Assembly (NCBI GenBank): GCA_017939755.1
Contig: JAGBAJ010000003.1
Span: forward strand, 1 to 48,521
From: Clostridia bacterium
GTDB taxonomy: Bacteria > Bacillota > Clostridia > TANB77 > CAG-508
Direction: 5' to 3'
Length of the DNA stretch: 48,521 bases
Part shown: positions 8,771 to 17,440 of the stretch, piece by piece
How positions within the stretch are numbered: position 1 is the stretch's first letter
How the letters are laid out: each line of letters opens with the position of its first letter
Position numbers and translations under genes: made by a program
The notes under the pieces: model-generated
Told to the model about the DNA's origin: nothing
The model's input: the letters and a program-made list of their open reading frames with translations, nothing else
Database searches by the model: none

Positions 8771-8829
8771 GGCTCTATAATAAATGTTGGTGTAACAAAA
8801 CTCCAAGATTTATTATAGAGCCTATTTTT
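8771..8829 (+). terminator. Long hairpin terminator after feoB, IS-end-like
   Basis: A perfect 15-bp inverted repeat (GGCTCTATAATAAAT with its complement at 8808-8822) is followed on the plus strand by TATTTTTTT. It is well placed to terminate feoAB transcription. Its outer sequence GGCTCTATAATAAATGTT is nearly identical to the outer end of the 17441-17510 element, so it may derive from an insertion-sequence end rather than being an ordinary terminator. Confidence 0.7.
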
Positions 8830-8892
8830 TTAATCTAATACCTTCTATCTTTTTTTTCATAACGCCTTATGCTTTTTAAGTAACTATAACTA

Positions 8893-9321
8893 TTATTTTT
8901 CTAATAAATTTTGAAATTTATTGCTAAAGTCTGAATTATATTTTTTTAAGTTAATTGGTTTTAAGTTCTTATCTGTAAAACAATGTTTTGTTTCTCCTAC
9001 AAGAATTGTTTTTCCAGTTTTCTTATCTGTTATATCATATCCAATTGTCATTCTTACTCCTGAATACTCTTTTACCCATAATTTTATTTTTATTGTATCT
9101 TCAAATGTGACATGATATTTGTATGAGCAATTTACTCCTAGAACCGGAATTGTTACGTTATTTTCTTCTAAAAGTGCAAATGGCATTTGTATGCTTTCTA
9201 GCCAGGAGCATCTTGCTTCTTCCATAAATCTAATATAGTTTGAATGATGTACTACTCCCATTCTATCTGTTTCATAATAATTAATTTTTCTTTCAAAAAT
9301 AAACTCCATAAAAAATTTCAT
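8893..9321 (-). CDS. Acyl-CoA thioesterase, hot-dog fold (YbgC/FadM-like)
   Basis: Members of this family hydrolyse acyl-CoA or similar thioesters. The N-terminal signature YYETDRMGVVHHSNYIRFMEEAR contains the conserved catalytic Asp (D19) and the HxxNY motif. The remainder fits a single hot-dog domain of 142 residues, the usual length. A GGAAGG precedes the first ATG closely, and a second ATG four codons later is an equally possible start. The natural substrate cannot be read from sequence. The gene faces feoB tail to tail, with the hairpin at 8771-8829 between them. Confidence 0.87.
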   Translation of the reverse strand: MKFFMEFIFERKINYYETDRMGVVHHSNYIRFMEEARCSWLESIQMPFALLEENNVTIPVLGVNCSYKYHVTFEDTIKIKLWVKEYSGVRMTIGYDITDKKTGKTILVGETKHCFTDKNLKPINLKKYNSDFSNKFQNLLEK

Positions 9322-9448
9322 TCCTTCCTTATTTTGTACAAATAGCTATAAAATATTTTTTTCTTAACCTTATCTGTATGTTTTTGTTATAGCATTCATT
9401 GTTTTTTTTAATGTAGTTTTATTAACTATTCAATGAATAAAAATATTA

Positions 9449-10768
9449 TTATAATGGATCATTAACATCAAACCAAATTGGATCTTTTTCTAATAATTCT
9501 AACTGATTTTTATTTAAATATTTCTTATGTACTATCACTTCCATAACAAAATCACTAAAGAAATTATCATTCATAATATAAAAACCATTTTTGTGAACTT
9601 TATCTCCATAACTATCTTCAACCTTCCAACGTTCTGGTTTGTTATCCTTTATATTTACACCTGTAAATACCATAGCATGTTGTAATACTATATCAGATAA
9701 ATTAAGTGATTCTTCTTTTGTTAGTGGCTCTATTCCTAAAACAGATTTATAGTCATATAAATTACTATCCAAAATTCCTCTTTCTTTATCACGCATTTTT
9801 TTAACTTCAGAAGCGAACCATACAGGAGTTCCATCACGCAATTGTTTAATAGCTAGTTCTTTTAAATCTTCTATCGGTACATTTATAAAGTTAACATATG
9901 ATTTATCTATTACATTTTGCAAATATTTTTTTCTATATCGATTATTTAAGGGCTTATTATACATTGGAACATGACAAACAGCTACAAAATCATCTAAATT
10001 AATATTTAAGAATCTGTTTTTGAATTCGATAGGTGTTAAATTATCAATTCTTATATAATTATTTTCTTTATCTTTATATTCAAAATTAAATTGAGTAGGA
10101 GGTTCACCTAAAACTTTACAAAGAATAACGTAGTTTTCTTGAAGCATCTTTGTCTTTTCTTTTCTAATGTTATCAACTGAAATATTTTTTTGTTTCATTT
10201 CTATTAATTTAATTACATCTTTTTTTACCTTTTCAGTAAAAATCATCGTTAAGATAGTAGAATCTTTACTATTAATAGTTTCAGGCATTTCTATACTAGG
10301 AACTATACCATATTTATTTACTATTGCAACAAACCATTCAAACCATCCACCTTCATCAACACAATTTGTGAGTATATTTTCTTTATTGAGAAAGTCATAG
10401 TTAACATTATCTAAGCTAATTATATTTTCATAAGTATTGTTAGATTTTTCAAGTTTATCAAAGAAAATAATATAGTTAATTGATAAATCTAATTCTTTAG
10501 GATTTATATTTAAATTATTAGAAATATCATTTTTTATCATATTAATTCCTGCATAACACCAACATCTTGCACTTCCAGTTTGGTCATATATTCTATAAGT
10601 AGGTATTTCTATATTAAATACATTTTTGGCTTTTTTAACTACATCCTCATTTAAACAAACTGATTGAATTCCATTATGAGTTATAGCATTTTCGATTATT
10701 TTATTCGTAGGATTTTTATCATACATATTTTTAAAGTTATTAATTTGCTCCAAGGATATATGCTTCAT
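9449..10768 (-). CDS. Cysteine peptidase, C1B family (bleomycin hydrolase/PepC-like), atypical
   Basis: The family comprises cytosolic papain-fold aminopeptidases. The oxyanion Gln and catalytic Cys are visible as DQTGSARCWCYAG (Q63, C69), and the catalytic His as LQHAMVFTGV (H364). The third residue, normally Asn in a VENSWG motif, is Asp here: the sequence reads VEDSYGD (D385; the codon is clearly GAT). Length (439 residues) is normal and there is no signal peptide, so it acts in the cytoplasm. AGGAG precedes the ATG. It lies 95 bp downstream of a thymidylate-synthase-like gene on the same strand. Assignment to the family is firm; activity is uncertain because of the Asn-to-Asp change. Confidence 0.85.
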   Translation of the reverse strand: MKHISLEQINNFKNMYDKNPTNKIIENAITHNGIQSVCLNEDVVKKAKNVFNIEIPTYRIYDQTGSARCWCYAGINMIKNDISNNLNINPKELDLSINYIIFFDKLEKSNNTYENIISLDNVNYDFLNKENILTNCVDEGGWFEWFVAIVNKYGIVPSIEMPETINSKDSTILTMIFTEKVKKDVIKLIEMKQKNISVDNIRKEKTKMLQENYVILCKVLGEPPTQFNFEYKDKENNYIRIDNLTPIEFKNRFLNINLDDFVAVCHVPMYNKPLNNRYRKKYLQNVIDKSYVNFINVPIEDLKELAIKQLRDGTPVWFASEVKKMRDKERGILDSNLYDYKSVLGIEPLTKEESLNLSDIVLQHAMVFTGVNIKDNKPERWKVEDSYGDKVHKNGFYIMNDNFFSDFVMEVIVHKKYLNKNQLELLEKDPIWFDVNDPL

Positions 10769-10863
10769 TTTATATTTCTCCTTTTACTAAAATTATTGAT
10801 ATTAAAATCAATGTGAAGTTACTATTCTGTTTAGCTTTTTTAATTATAACATTTCAATATTTC

Positions 10864-11490
10864 TTATTCCATGCTCTCTGTAATAATCTCTTCTACAACA
10901 TTTATGTCTTTTATCGCAATTTGAGCAAAATCTATAGTAAAAATAAATCTTCCAATTTTTAAGTTCAGCTCTTCAGCTAAATATTTTTGTAATGAAACAA
11001 ACTCTTGAATATTCATTAATAATTTATCATATACATTACAAGCTCTCGCATGTAACTGAAAATACAATTCCCCGTTCTGATTCATTACTATTATGCTAAG
11101 CATGCATGGTTTTATATCACCTTGTTGATCGACATCTTTTATCCATGTGGTTGCAATGCCAGTTCTATTTCTTCTTATTCTATCTTTTATGTATTCTATT
11201 TGTGAATTTGGTTCATCAAATAATCTATGATAATATAGTTTTGTCCACTCATGACAAACTAGCTCTTCACATTCTCCAGATATAATAAATTTATTAATAA
11301 TATCTATATTTTCTTGAGTAATAGGGAACTTACTATCTTTTCTTTCTAAAATTGGATGCTCTATCTCTATTGCTAAGCTTTCCATTCTGGCAAAGCGATT
11401 ATCACTTGGAACAAATCCTGTCTTATATAATTCATTAAGTGCTTTTTTCCATACTTTATTTATGCTTTCTTTTTCTTTAATAACAATCAT
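10864..11490 (-). CDS. Short, divergent thymidylate synthase (ThyA)-like protein
   Basis: The last 110 residues align by eye with the C-terminal half of ThyA. KPCML carries C129, at the position of catalytic C146 of E. coli ThyA. Exactly 20 residues later R149 matches phosphate-binding R166, then N152 replaces D169 and N160 matches N177. The dUMP-ribose HxY motif (H207, Y209) is replaced by Q190 and A192, and H147 by M130. A loop with R104, R106, R107 and R109 corresponds to the partner-subunit phosphate arginines. At 208 residues it is shorter than ThyA (about 264) and lacks much of the N-terminal part. AGGAG precedes the ATG. It could act on another nucleotide or be a non-catalytic relative. 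Confidence 0.6.
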   Translation of the reverse strand: MIVIKEKESINKVWKKALNELYKTGFVPSDNRFARMESLAIEIEHPILERKDSKFPITQENIDIINKFIISGECEELVCHEWTKLYYHRLFDEPNSQIEYIKDRIRRNRTGIATTWIKDVDQQGDIKPCMLSIIVMNQNGELYFQLHARACNVYDKLLMNIQEFVSLQKYLAEELNLKIGRFIFTIDFAQIAIKDINVVEEIITESME

Positions 11491-11551
11491 TATCTATTTC
11501 TCCTTTATTATTTATAAATTATGAAGTTTTTTTCCAGTGTCCCCAAAAACA

Positions 11552-12946
11552 TCATCTTCTTATAAACTTCTCAAGAAATCCCCTTACAATGCTTTTATTC
11601 ATCATTAGAGCATATATACATGTAAATAATAAAGATATTGCTTGAAATAATACATTATTTGAATAGTATGCTAAAAATACTATTAGAGTTATTAGTATTG
11701 TAAAGCTTAAATCCTTTGAGCGACGTAGTTTTACAAGCTCTTTCATTTTATTTTTTCTGTATATGTATAAAAATACAGAAGATACTAATGTAGAAAATGC
11801 TGCTGCATATATTCCAATTGCTTTTATTAAAAAGATATTTATTACTAAATTTATTATTGCGGCAACAAGTGTTGTTGAGCCAATTATTTTAGTATTCTTG
11901 TAAGCACTAAAAATTCCCCCATAAAAACTTGCCATATTTGAAAAATACACTGAAAATACAAGAATTGGGATATACAAAAATGCCTCTTGGAATCCTTGTC
12001 CTTTTATTAATAATCCAAATATAAATGGTACAACAGCAATTACTCCTACAGTTGCAGAATACACCATATTTCTAAGCGAAGTATATATTTTGTTATAATA
12101 TTTATTGCTATCGCCTTCGTGAAGTGCCTTGGCTGCTGACTCTTTCCATGCTATTGCAAAATAGTTATAAACAGTATTAATTATTGTTGGGAATTTATTT
12201 GAAACAGCATATATACCATTGCTGGATGTTCCCAATGCTGATGTAATAATAATTCTATCTGATAAATTAATTATTGTCCAAGATAAGCTATGTGGTATTA
12301 AAGGAATTGAATAGCATAACATTTCTTTCATCATTCGCTTGTTTACTAACTTTATATCTATAAATTTTCTTAAATGTAACCTTACAGCCAAAAATACAAC
12401 CATTATTAAATTGGCAATTATAACAGATAATAATAAACCATCTACTTTTAAATTTGTGCCTAAAATAAGCACTACATTTAGAACAATTGTTATTACGCTT
12501 AATATAAAATTTGATAATGAATATAGTTTTATTTTTCCAAGACCTCTTACCAAAGCATTCATTAATGCCATTAAAACAACAGCTATAACATATGGTACAA
12601 ATAACTTAGTTGTTTTTATAGAAAAAATAGTTAACACTAAAAATATAATTATACATGCTACACTTAAAGTTGTTAAAATTGTTACTACTGTTTGTGTAAT
12701 TATGGTTTTTTCTTCTTTTTTGCTCTTTGCATCTATTAGGAACCTAAACATCGATTCTTCTAGTGTTAAAGTTATAAATGGTGTAATAAAGGTAATAATT
12801 GTTGTTATTAAATCATAACTTCCAAATTCCTCTGTTGTTAACTTTGCTGTATATAATGACACCAATAAAAAAGACACTATTTGTGTACTAAACTTTCCTA
12901 GTGCTATTATAAAAGTATTTTTAATTAATTCTTTTTCTTGTCTCAT
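11552..12946 (-). CDS. MOP/MATE-family polysaccharide flippase (Wzx-like)
   Basis: This is a polytopic membrane protein of 464 residues with about 12-14 hydrophobic segments and the N-terminal signature LIKNTFIIALGKFSTQIVSF typical of Wzx/RfbX flippases. These move lipid-linked oligosaccharides across the membrane. It stands apart from the large polysaccharide locus of this window and may serve another glycan. The annotated ATG has no close Shine-Dalgarno: AAAGGAGA lies about 29 nt upstream, and an in-frame ATT at 12962-12964 is better spaced. I keep the ATG but am unsure of the start. Confidence 0.85.
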   Translation of the reverse strand: MRQEKELIKNTFIIALGKFSTQIVSFLLVSLYTAKLTTEEFGSYDLITTIITFITPFITLTLEESMFRFLIDAKSKKEEKTIITQTVVTILTTLSVACIIIFLVLTIFSIKTTKLFVPYVIAVVLMALMNALVRGLGKIKLYSLSNFILSVITIVLNVVLILGTNLKVDGLLLSVIIANLIMVVFLAVRLHLRKFIDIKLVNKRMMKEMLCYSIPLIPHSLSWTIINLSDRIIITSALGTSSNGIYAVSNKFPTIINTVYNYFAIAWKESAAKALHEGDSNKYYNKIYTSLRNMVYSATVGVIAVVPFIFGLLIKGQGFQEAFLYIPILVFSVYFSNMASFYGGIFSAYKNTKIIGSTTLVAAIINLVINIFLIKAIGIYAAAFSTLVSSVFLYIYRKNKMKELVKLRRSKDLSFTILITLIVFLAYYSNNVLFQAISLLFTCIYALMMNKSIVRGFLEKFIRR

Positions 12947-13131
12947 ATGATTTGCAGCAAAAATATGCTACATATCTCCTTTCCTCATATTATTTAGTCT
13001 TTTGAAATTCTATCATAACGATATATAAAATACAACATTAAAATCTATTAAAAAAATAATTATTTTATTGTAAATTAATTTTTTATATGTAATAATATAT
13101 GATGTAAAAAAAATTAAAGGGAGGTTTTTTT

Positions 13132-15006
13132 ATGAAAAAAGCAATTATTATAATTATTGCACTTTTAGTAGTTGCTGGTGGAGTATTCGCAGGTTTATTC
13201 TTCTTTACAGACATATTCGATTTTATGAAACCAGCTAACGAAAACTTTTCTATTCAAGCAAAAAAATTGTTTGGCGGAAAAACAGCAAAACAGGAGGTTA
13301 GCTACCAAGATTATTTAGCTAGCATAGAGCCATTAAAGGGACAAAACAAATCATATACTTCAAATACAGAATTATCAATGAATGTTTCTTTACCAAGCTC
13401 TGTTTTAGATTATTCATCACAAAGAATGATCAACAATACAAACATCAAATTGGCACAAAGCTATGATGTAGACTCAAAAGCACAAGCTATCGATATGGGA
13501 ATTACTTATGATGATTCTGACATAATCAATCTACAAGCTATCGTTGATGGCAAAAAAATAGGAATAAAATCAGATGATTTCTATGGTAAAACATTAGTGT
13601 TTGATATGGATAAATTTGTAAGCTTCTGCAAATCAAATAATATAGAGGTTGATGAGAATCAAGTAAAAACAGCTCTTAATTCTTATGAAAAAGCTCTTAA
13701 TAATAGCAGCAAGACTAACCAATTAATATATGATTTATTCTATTTAACAGAAGATGAATATAATGCTATAAATAAAAATTATGGTGATTTATTAACATCT
13801 TTAGTAGATCAAGACAAATATTCATCTAAAAAGGGACAAAAAGTCTCAGTTAATGGAGAAGAAGTAAAAACTACTGCATACACATTAACTTTATCTGGAA
13901 AAGATATATATAATTACATTCACAAATTAGCAGAAAGAGCTAAAGATGATGGAAATATAAAAAGCATAATCATTAATAAATATAATTTACTAGTTAAGTT
14001 TATGAAAGAAAGCGTTGATGAAGACGAATTAGAAAATATGACAATACCAGATTTAAAGACATCTGATATTGAAAAAGCTATGGACTCATTAATTAAAGCA
14101 TTAGAGCAAAGCGAAGAATCATTCTCTTCATTTAAATATTCACTAAGATTTACAATATATGCTAATAAAAACCAAGATCCAGTAAGATTTGATATAGCTT
14201 TAGCTAAAGGAAGTGACGATGAAGGAACAGTATTCTTTACCGAAGAAGTTGGAGAAGGAAAAAATACATATACAATTAATGTAAAAGATTTATTAAAGAA
14301 ATTAGATTCTTCAAGTAGCTCTTCTAAAGATGATGATGAAAACGAGGATGAAGACGAAGATGAAGATTACTCAAGTTCTCTTTCAAGCTCATCAAGTAGT
14401 TCACTTTCATCAGTAGCTGATGCACTAGACAAAATTGTAATTGTTGATAAGTATGAGTCTTCTGATAATTCAAAGAAAGGTACTATAACAGTATCTATTA
14501 AAGCTTCTGATGAAACTCAAGATGTATTGTCAGTTGAATATGAAAAAGTAAATTCAAAATCAGAAATAAAAAATAAAATGAAGATTACTTCTCCATTAAT
14601 GTCTACAGTATCATTAGACATTGATCTTGAAGCTACAGGATTAGAGTCTGACAAACAAGACATGGTATGCAATATTTCTGCAAAAGTTCCAGTAGGATAT
14701 TCTTCATATGAATTTGGATTAAAAGCAAAATCTTCAATTGAATATGGAAAAACTGATATTCCAAGCTTAACAGACTCAAATTCATTTGACGTATTCTCTA
14801 AGAAAGCTGAAGAGCTTCAACCAGTAATTGATGAGATATTTACTAATGCTTCTAATAAGTTACCATCAAAATTATCAAAGTTCGGTGTTACAGTTACTAA
14901 GGATCAAATTTTAGCTTTAAAACCAACTGTAAAAGCACCAGCAGCACCAGCAACTCCAGCAGAGGGAACAACACCAGATGCAGGAACAGAGCAACCAGCT
15001 GCTTAA
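13132..15006 (+). CDS. Membrane-anchored extracytoplasmic protein, Ser/Asp-rich, unknown function
   Basis: I do not recognise this 624-residue protein. Residues 4-27 are a hydrophobic signal or anchor segment preceded by Lys, and there is no lipobox Cys. The bulk is hydrophilic with repeated beta-rich segments. A linker near residues 395-430 is almost pure Ser, Asp and Glu, and the last 25 residues are Pro/Ala/Thr-rich, ending EQPAA. Such linkers suggest an exposed, flexible surface protein. The gene stands alone with GGGAGG 8 nt before the ATG and a terminator at 15032. The lack of an LPXTG motif argues against sortase anchoring, so the N-terminal segment is the likely membrane anchor. Confidence 0.75.
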   Translation: MKKAIIIIIALLVVAGGVFAGLFFFTDIFDFMKPANENFSIQAKKLFGGKTAKQEVSYQDYLASIEPLKGQNKSYTSNTELSMNVSLPSSVLDYSSQRMINNTNIKLAQSYDVDSKAQAIDMGITYDDSDIINLQAIVDGKKIGIKSDDFYGKTLVFDMDKFVSFCKSNNIEVDENQVKTALNSYEKALNNSSKTNQLIYDLFYLTEDEYNAINKNYGDLLTSLVDQDKYSSKKGQKVSVNGEEVKTTAYTLTLSGKDIYNYIHKLAERAKDDGNIKSIIINKYNLLVKFMKESVDEDELENMTIPDLKTSDIEKAMDSLIKALEQSEESFSSFKYSLRFTIYANKNQDPVRFDIALAKGSDDEGTVFFTEEVGEGKNTYTINVKDLLKKLDSSSSSSKDDDENEDEDEDEDYSSSLSSSSSSSLSSVADALDKIVIVDKYESSDNSKKGTITVSIKASDETQDVLSVEYEKVNSKSEIKNKMKITSPLMSTVSLDIDLEATGLESDKQDMVCNISAKVPVGYSSYEFGLKAKSSIEYGKTDIPSLTDSNSFDVFSKKAEELQPVIDEIFTNASNKLPSKLSKFGVTVTKDQILALKPTVKAPAAPATPAEGTTPDAGTEQPAA

Positions 15007-15031
15007 TTTACAATTAATAAAATATAACGAA

Positions 15032-15066
15032 TAAAGAGGACAATATAATGTCCCCTTTATTTTTTA
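15032..15066 (+). terminator. Terminator after the 13132-15006 gene
   Basis: A near-perfect stem (AAAGAGGACA, loop, TGTCCCCTTT, one mismatch) is followed by ATTTTTT on the plus strand, 25 bp past the stop codon. Its position between convergent genes may also serve galE. Confidence 0.8.
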
Positions 15067-15106
15067 TGTTTTATTCCACAATAAATTTATTTGTTCAATA
15101 TATAAA

Positions 15107-16117
15107 CTACATTTTTTGTGAGTTTTGGATATAATTCCATGAATCTTTACACATATCTTCAAGATTTTTTTCTGCTACCCAACCAAGTTCCTCTTTGGCT
15201 TTTTTTGGATCAGCATAACATGATGCTATATCTCCAGCTCTACGAGGTGCTATTTTATACTTAACCTCTTTTCCTGTTGAAGATTCAAATGCCTTTACCA
15301 TATCTAAAACGCTATATCCAGTTCCTGTTCCTAAATTATAGATATATAAACCTTTATTTTCTTTATCTAATTTTTCTAGTGCTTTAACATGTCCTTTTGC
15401 AAGATCAACAACGTGTATATAATCTCTTACACCTGTTCCATCTGGTGTGTTATAGTCGTTTCCAAAAACAGATAGCTCTGGTAGAATCCCAGCAGCAACT
15501 CTTACAATATATGGCATTAAGTTATTTGGAATACCTTGAGGCTCTTCCCCTATTAATCCACTTGAATGAGCACCAACAGGGTTAAAATATCTTAAAATAC
15601 ATATATCCATGCTATTATCTGATGCATAAACATCTTTTAATATTTGCTCAATGAATAATTTAGTTGTTCCGTATGGATTTGTTGTTCCTCCAATTTCACA
15701 TTCCTCTGTTATTGGAATAACTTTTGGATCTCCATATACTGTTGCTGATGAACTAAATATGAACTTCTTACATCCAAATTTTTTCATAACCTTTAGTATT
15801 GCAACACAGCCTCCTATATTATTTTGATAATACATAATTGGCTCTTTTACAGACTCTCCTACAGCTTTATATCCTGCAAAATTCATTACTGCTTCTATTT
15901 TGTTTTCTGAGAATACTTTTTCAAGTTCCTTTTCATTTGCGTAATCCATTTCATAAAATTTAAAATCTTTTCCTGTTATTTTTCTTATTTTATCTAAAAC
16001 CTCTGGCTTGCTATTTGCAAAGTTATCAATTATAACTATATCTCTTCCAGAGTTTAATAGCTCTACTGCTGTGTGGCTTCCTATATAGCCAGCACCACCT
16101 GGTAATAAAATTGCCAT
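15107..16117 (-). CDS. galE: UDP-glucose 4-epimerase GalE
   Basis: GalE interconverts UDP-glucose and UDP-galactose (or the N-acetyl forms), supplying galactose for surface glycans. The N-terminal Rossmann motif GGAGYIGSHT binds NAD. The catalytic SSSATVYG and YGTTK (YxxxK) motifs follow, with a C-terminal sugar-binding part that includes the RRAGDIASCYAD stretch. Length (336 residues) is typical. An AGGAGG precedes the ATG. The gene is not inside the 21-37 kb polysaccharide locus but probably supplies it. Confidence 0.96.
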   Translation of the reverse strand: MAILLPGGAGYIGSHTAVELLNSGRDIVIIDNFANSKPEVLDKIRKITGKDFKFYEMDYANEKELEKVFSENKIEAVMNFAGYKAVGESVKEPIMYYQNNIGGCVAILKVMKKFGCKKFIFSSSATVYGDPKVIPITEECEIGGTTNPYGTTKLFIEQILKDVYASDNSMDICILRYFNPVGAHSSGLIGEEPQGIPNNLMPYIVRVAAGILPELSVFGNDYNTPDGTGVRDYIHVVDLAKGHVKALEKLDKENKGLYIYNLGTGTGYSVLDMVKAFESSTGKEVKYKIAPRRAGDIASCYADPKKAKEELGWVAEKNLEDMCKDSWNYIQNSQKM

Positions 16118-16147
16118 AATAATTCCTCCTTACATATGTGTTTGTTT

Positions 16148-16177
16148 ATAATATATCATAAAAATAAAAAAACACAA
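16148..16177 (-). promoter_or_regulatory. Candidate promoter of galE
   Basis: On the minus strand TTGTGT (16172-16177) and TATTAT (16148-16153) are separated by 18 bp, about 30 bp before galE. It matches sigma-A consensus moderately. Confidence 0.5.
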
Positions 16178-16573
16178 TATTTTTTCTAAATTTCATTTAT
16201 ACTATAAACATATTTTAAATAAGAATTAAACCTCAAAATATCTACTTTATTTTGCTGATTTTCGTGTTTTTATAACCCTTCGCGAGTTTGACTTTGTAGA
16301 ATTTTGTCATACGAAACCTATTGAAATTTTTATATTCTAATTATATAATGCAACTTAATAGGAATTTGATTTTTTAATTTTTTTCAAAACTAATTAAAGA
16401 CTTATATATTTTTATGTAGCTCTTATAATTTGTTATAATCATTGTAGTTTAAAGCCAATAAAATTTTATTATATATTAAGATTTGAGTTATAATTTAAAA
16501 TCTGTGCAAATCCGCACAAAATTTTCGAAACAATTGAATTACATTTAAATAAATGCTAGAATGGAGGTGTTAA
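16178..16573 (+). promoter_or_regulatory. Long AT-rich gap with candidate rpn promoters
   Basis: No gene of convincing length lies in this 396-bp stretch. Close to the Rpn gene at 16574, TTGAAT (16534-16539), a 17-bp spacer and TAGAAT (16557-16562) form a good promoter, but the Shine-Dalgarno begins immediately after the -10, so a transcript from it would be almost leaderless. A hairpin at 16497-16524 (core TGTGC, AAATCC, GCACA, with AT-rich extension) lies further upstream, next to a TATAAT at 16489-16494 that would give a leader containing the hairpin. One of these arrangements probably drives the gene. Confidence 0.4.
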
Positions 16574-17395
16574 ATGAGCCGTTTAAAACCTACAAATGAC
16601 TTTTTATTCAAAAAGCTTTTTGGAGAATCAAAAAACGAAAACTTACTAAGAGATTTACTTGAATCTATCTTAACAGACATAAAAATTGAAAAAATTGAAA
16701 TCAATAAAGATGTATCATTAGAGCGAAAAATGCTTACTGATAAATTAGGTATATTAGACATAGTTGCAACACTAAACGACAAAACAAAGGTAAACATAGA
16801 AATGCAAGTGCAAGACTACCTAAATACGATTGAAAGATCACTTTTTTATGGTACAGGAGTATATCATGAAAGCCTAAAAGCTGGAGAAAATTACATAGAT
16901 ATACCCAAATCAATTTCAATTTGGATTACAAATTATAATGTATTTGAAGATGGACCTTTTCATGAAAGAGCACATCTAAGGCGTGATTATGAAAACAGTC
17001 TACTTACAGATAGTTTAGAACTTCATTACATACAACTACCAAAATTTAAAGAAAAGTGCAAAAGAATTTCAAGTAAATTAGAAGAATGGCTTACATTTAT
17101 CATAAATGAGAATATGGAGGCTATAAAAATGAGTGAAAACGAAAACATAAAAAAAGCTGAAGAAGAATTTGAATACTTAACAGGAGATGAAGAAACAAAA
17201 AGATTAGCTTATTTAAGAGAAAAAGCTATTAGAGATGAGGCTGCCGCTATTGCTGGTGCATTAAAAAGAGGCAGAGCTGAAGGCAAAACAGGAACTAAAT
17301 TAGAAATTGCCAAAAATATGCTTGCTGAAAAAATTGATATAGAAACCATAATCAAGGTTACTGGTTTAACAAGAGAAGAAATCGAAAAATTATAA
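16574..17395 (+). CDS. Rpn-family PD-(D/E)XK nuclease (Rpn1, full-length)
   Basis: Rpn (recombination-promoting nuclease / putative transposase) proteins are DNA endonucleases. The E. coli members work as toxins in phage defence. The N-terminus has the family start NDFLFKKLFGE. The nuclease core shows D62 in GILDIVA and E76/Q78 in VNIEMQ, followed by the ERSLFYGTGVYHESL helix. The C-terminal third (from residue 186) is charged and helical, ending KNMLAEKIDIETIIKVTGLTREEIEKL, nearly the same ending as the Rpn gene at 40431. GGAGG precedes the first ATG by 8 nt. No transposon ends frame it. The strongly placed internal start at codon 186 is described separately. Confidence 0.88.
   Translation: MSRLKPTNDFLFKKLFGESKNENLLRDLLESILTDIKIEKIEINKDVSLERKMLTDKLGILDIVATLNDKTKVNIEMQVQDYLNTIERSLFYGTGVYHESLKAGENYIDIPKSISIWITNYNVFEDGPFHERAHLRRDYENSLLTDSLELHYIQLPKFKEKCKRISSKLEEWLTFIINENMEAIKMSENENIKKAEEEFEYLTGDEETKRLAYLREKAIRDEAAAIAGALKRGRAEGKTGTKLEIAKNMLAEKIDIETIIKVTGLTREEIEKL
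17129..17395 (+). CDS. Predicted in-frame internal protein of Rpn1 (RpnS-like antitoxin, 88 aa)
   Basis: Within the Rpn1 gene, GGAGG is followed 8 nt later by ATG at 17129, in frame (codon 186). This is as good a translation start as that of the full gene. It would produce the C-terminal 88 residues alone: a short helical region, two or three glycine-containing four-residue units (KRGR, AEGK), and the conserved KNMLAEKIDIETIIKVTGL tail. In E. coli, Rpn genes make such a small C-terminal protein from an internal start, and it blocks the toxic full-length nuclease. That this copy does the same is inference from the start signal and position. Confidence 0.6.
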   Translation: MSENENIKKAEEEFEYLTGDEETKRLAYLREKAIRDEAAAIAGALKRGRAEGKTGTKLEIAKNMLAEKIDIETIIKVTGLTREEIEKL

Positions 17396-17440
17396 TCTAT
17401 TAATCAAATTCCTATAAAAAAATATATTTTTAGTAGATGA

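Noticed and set aside
12968..12973. ATG-TAG start-stop upstream of the flippase gene
   Set aside because: Only 2 nt separate it from the Shine-Dalgarno, too short for efficient initiation; more likely chance.
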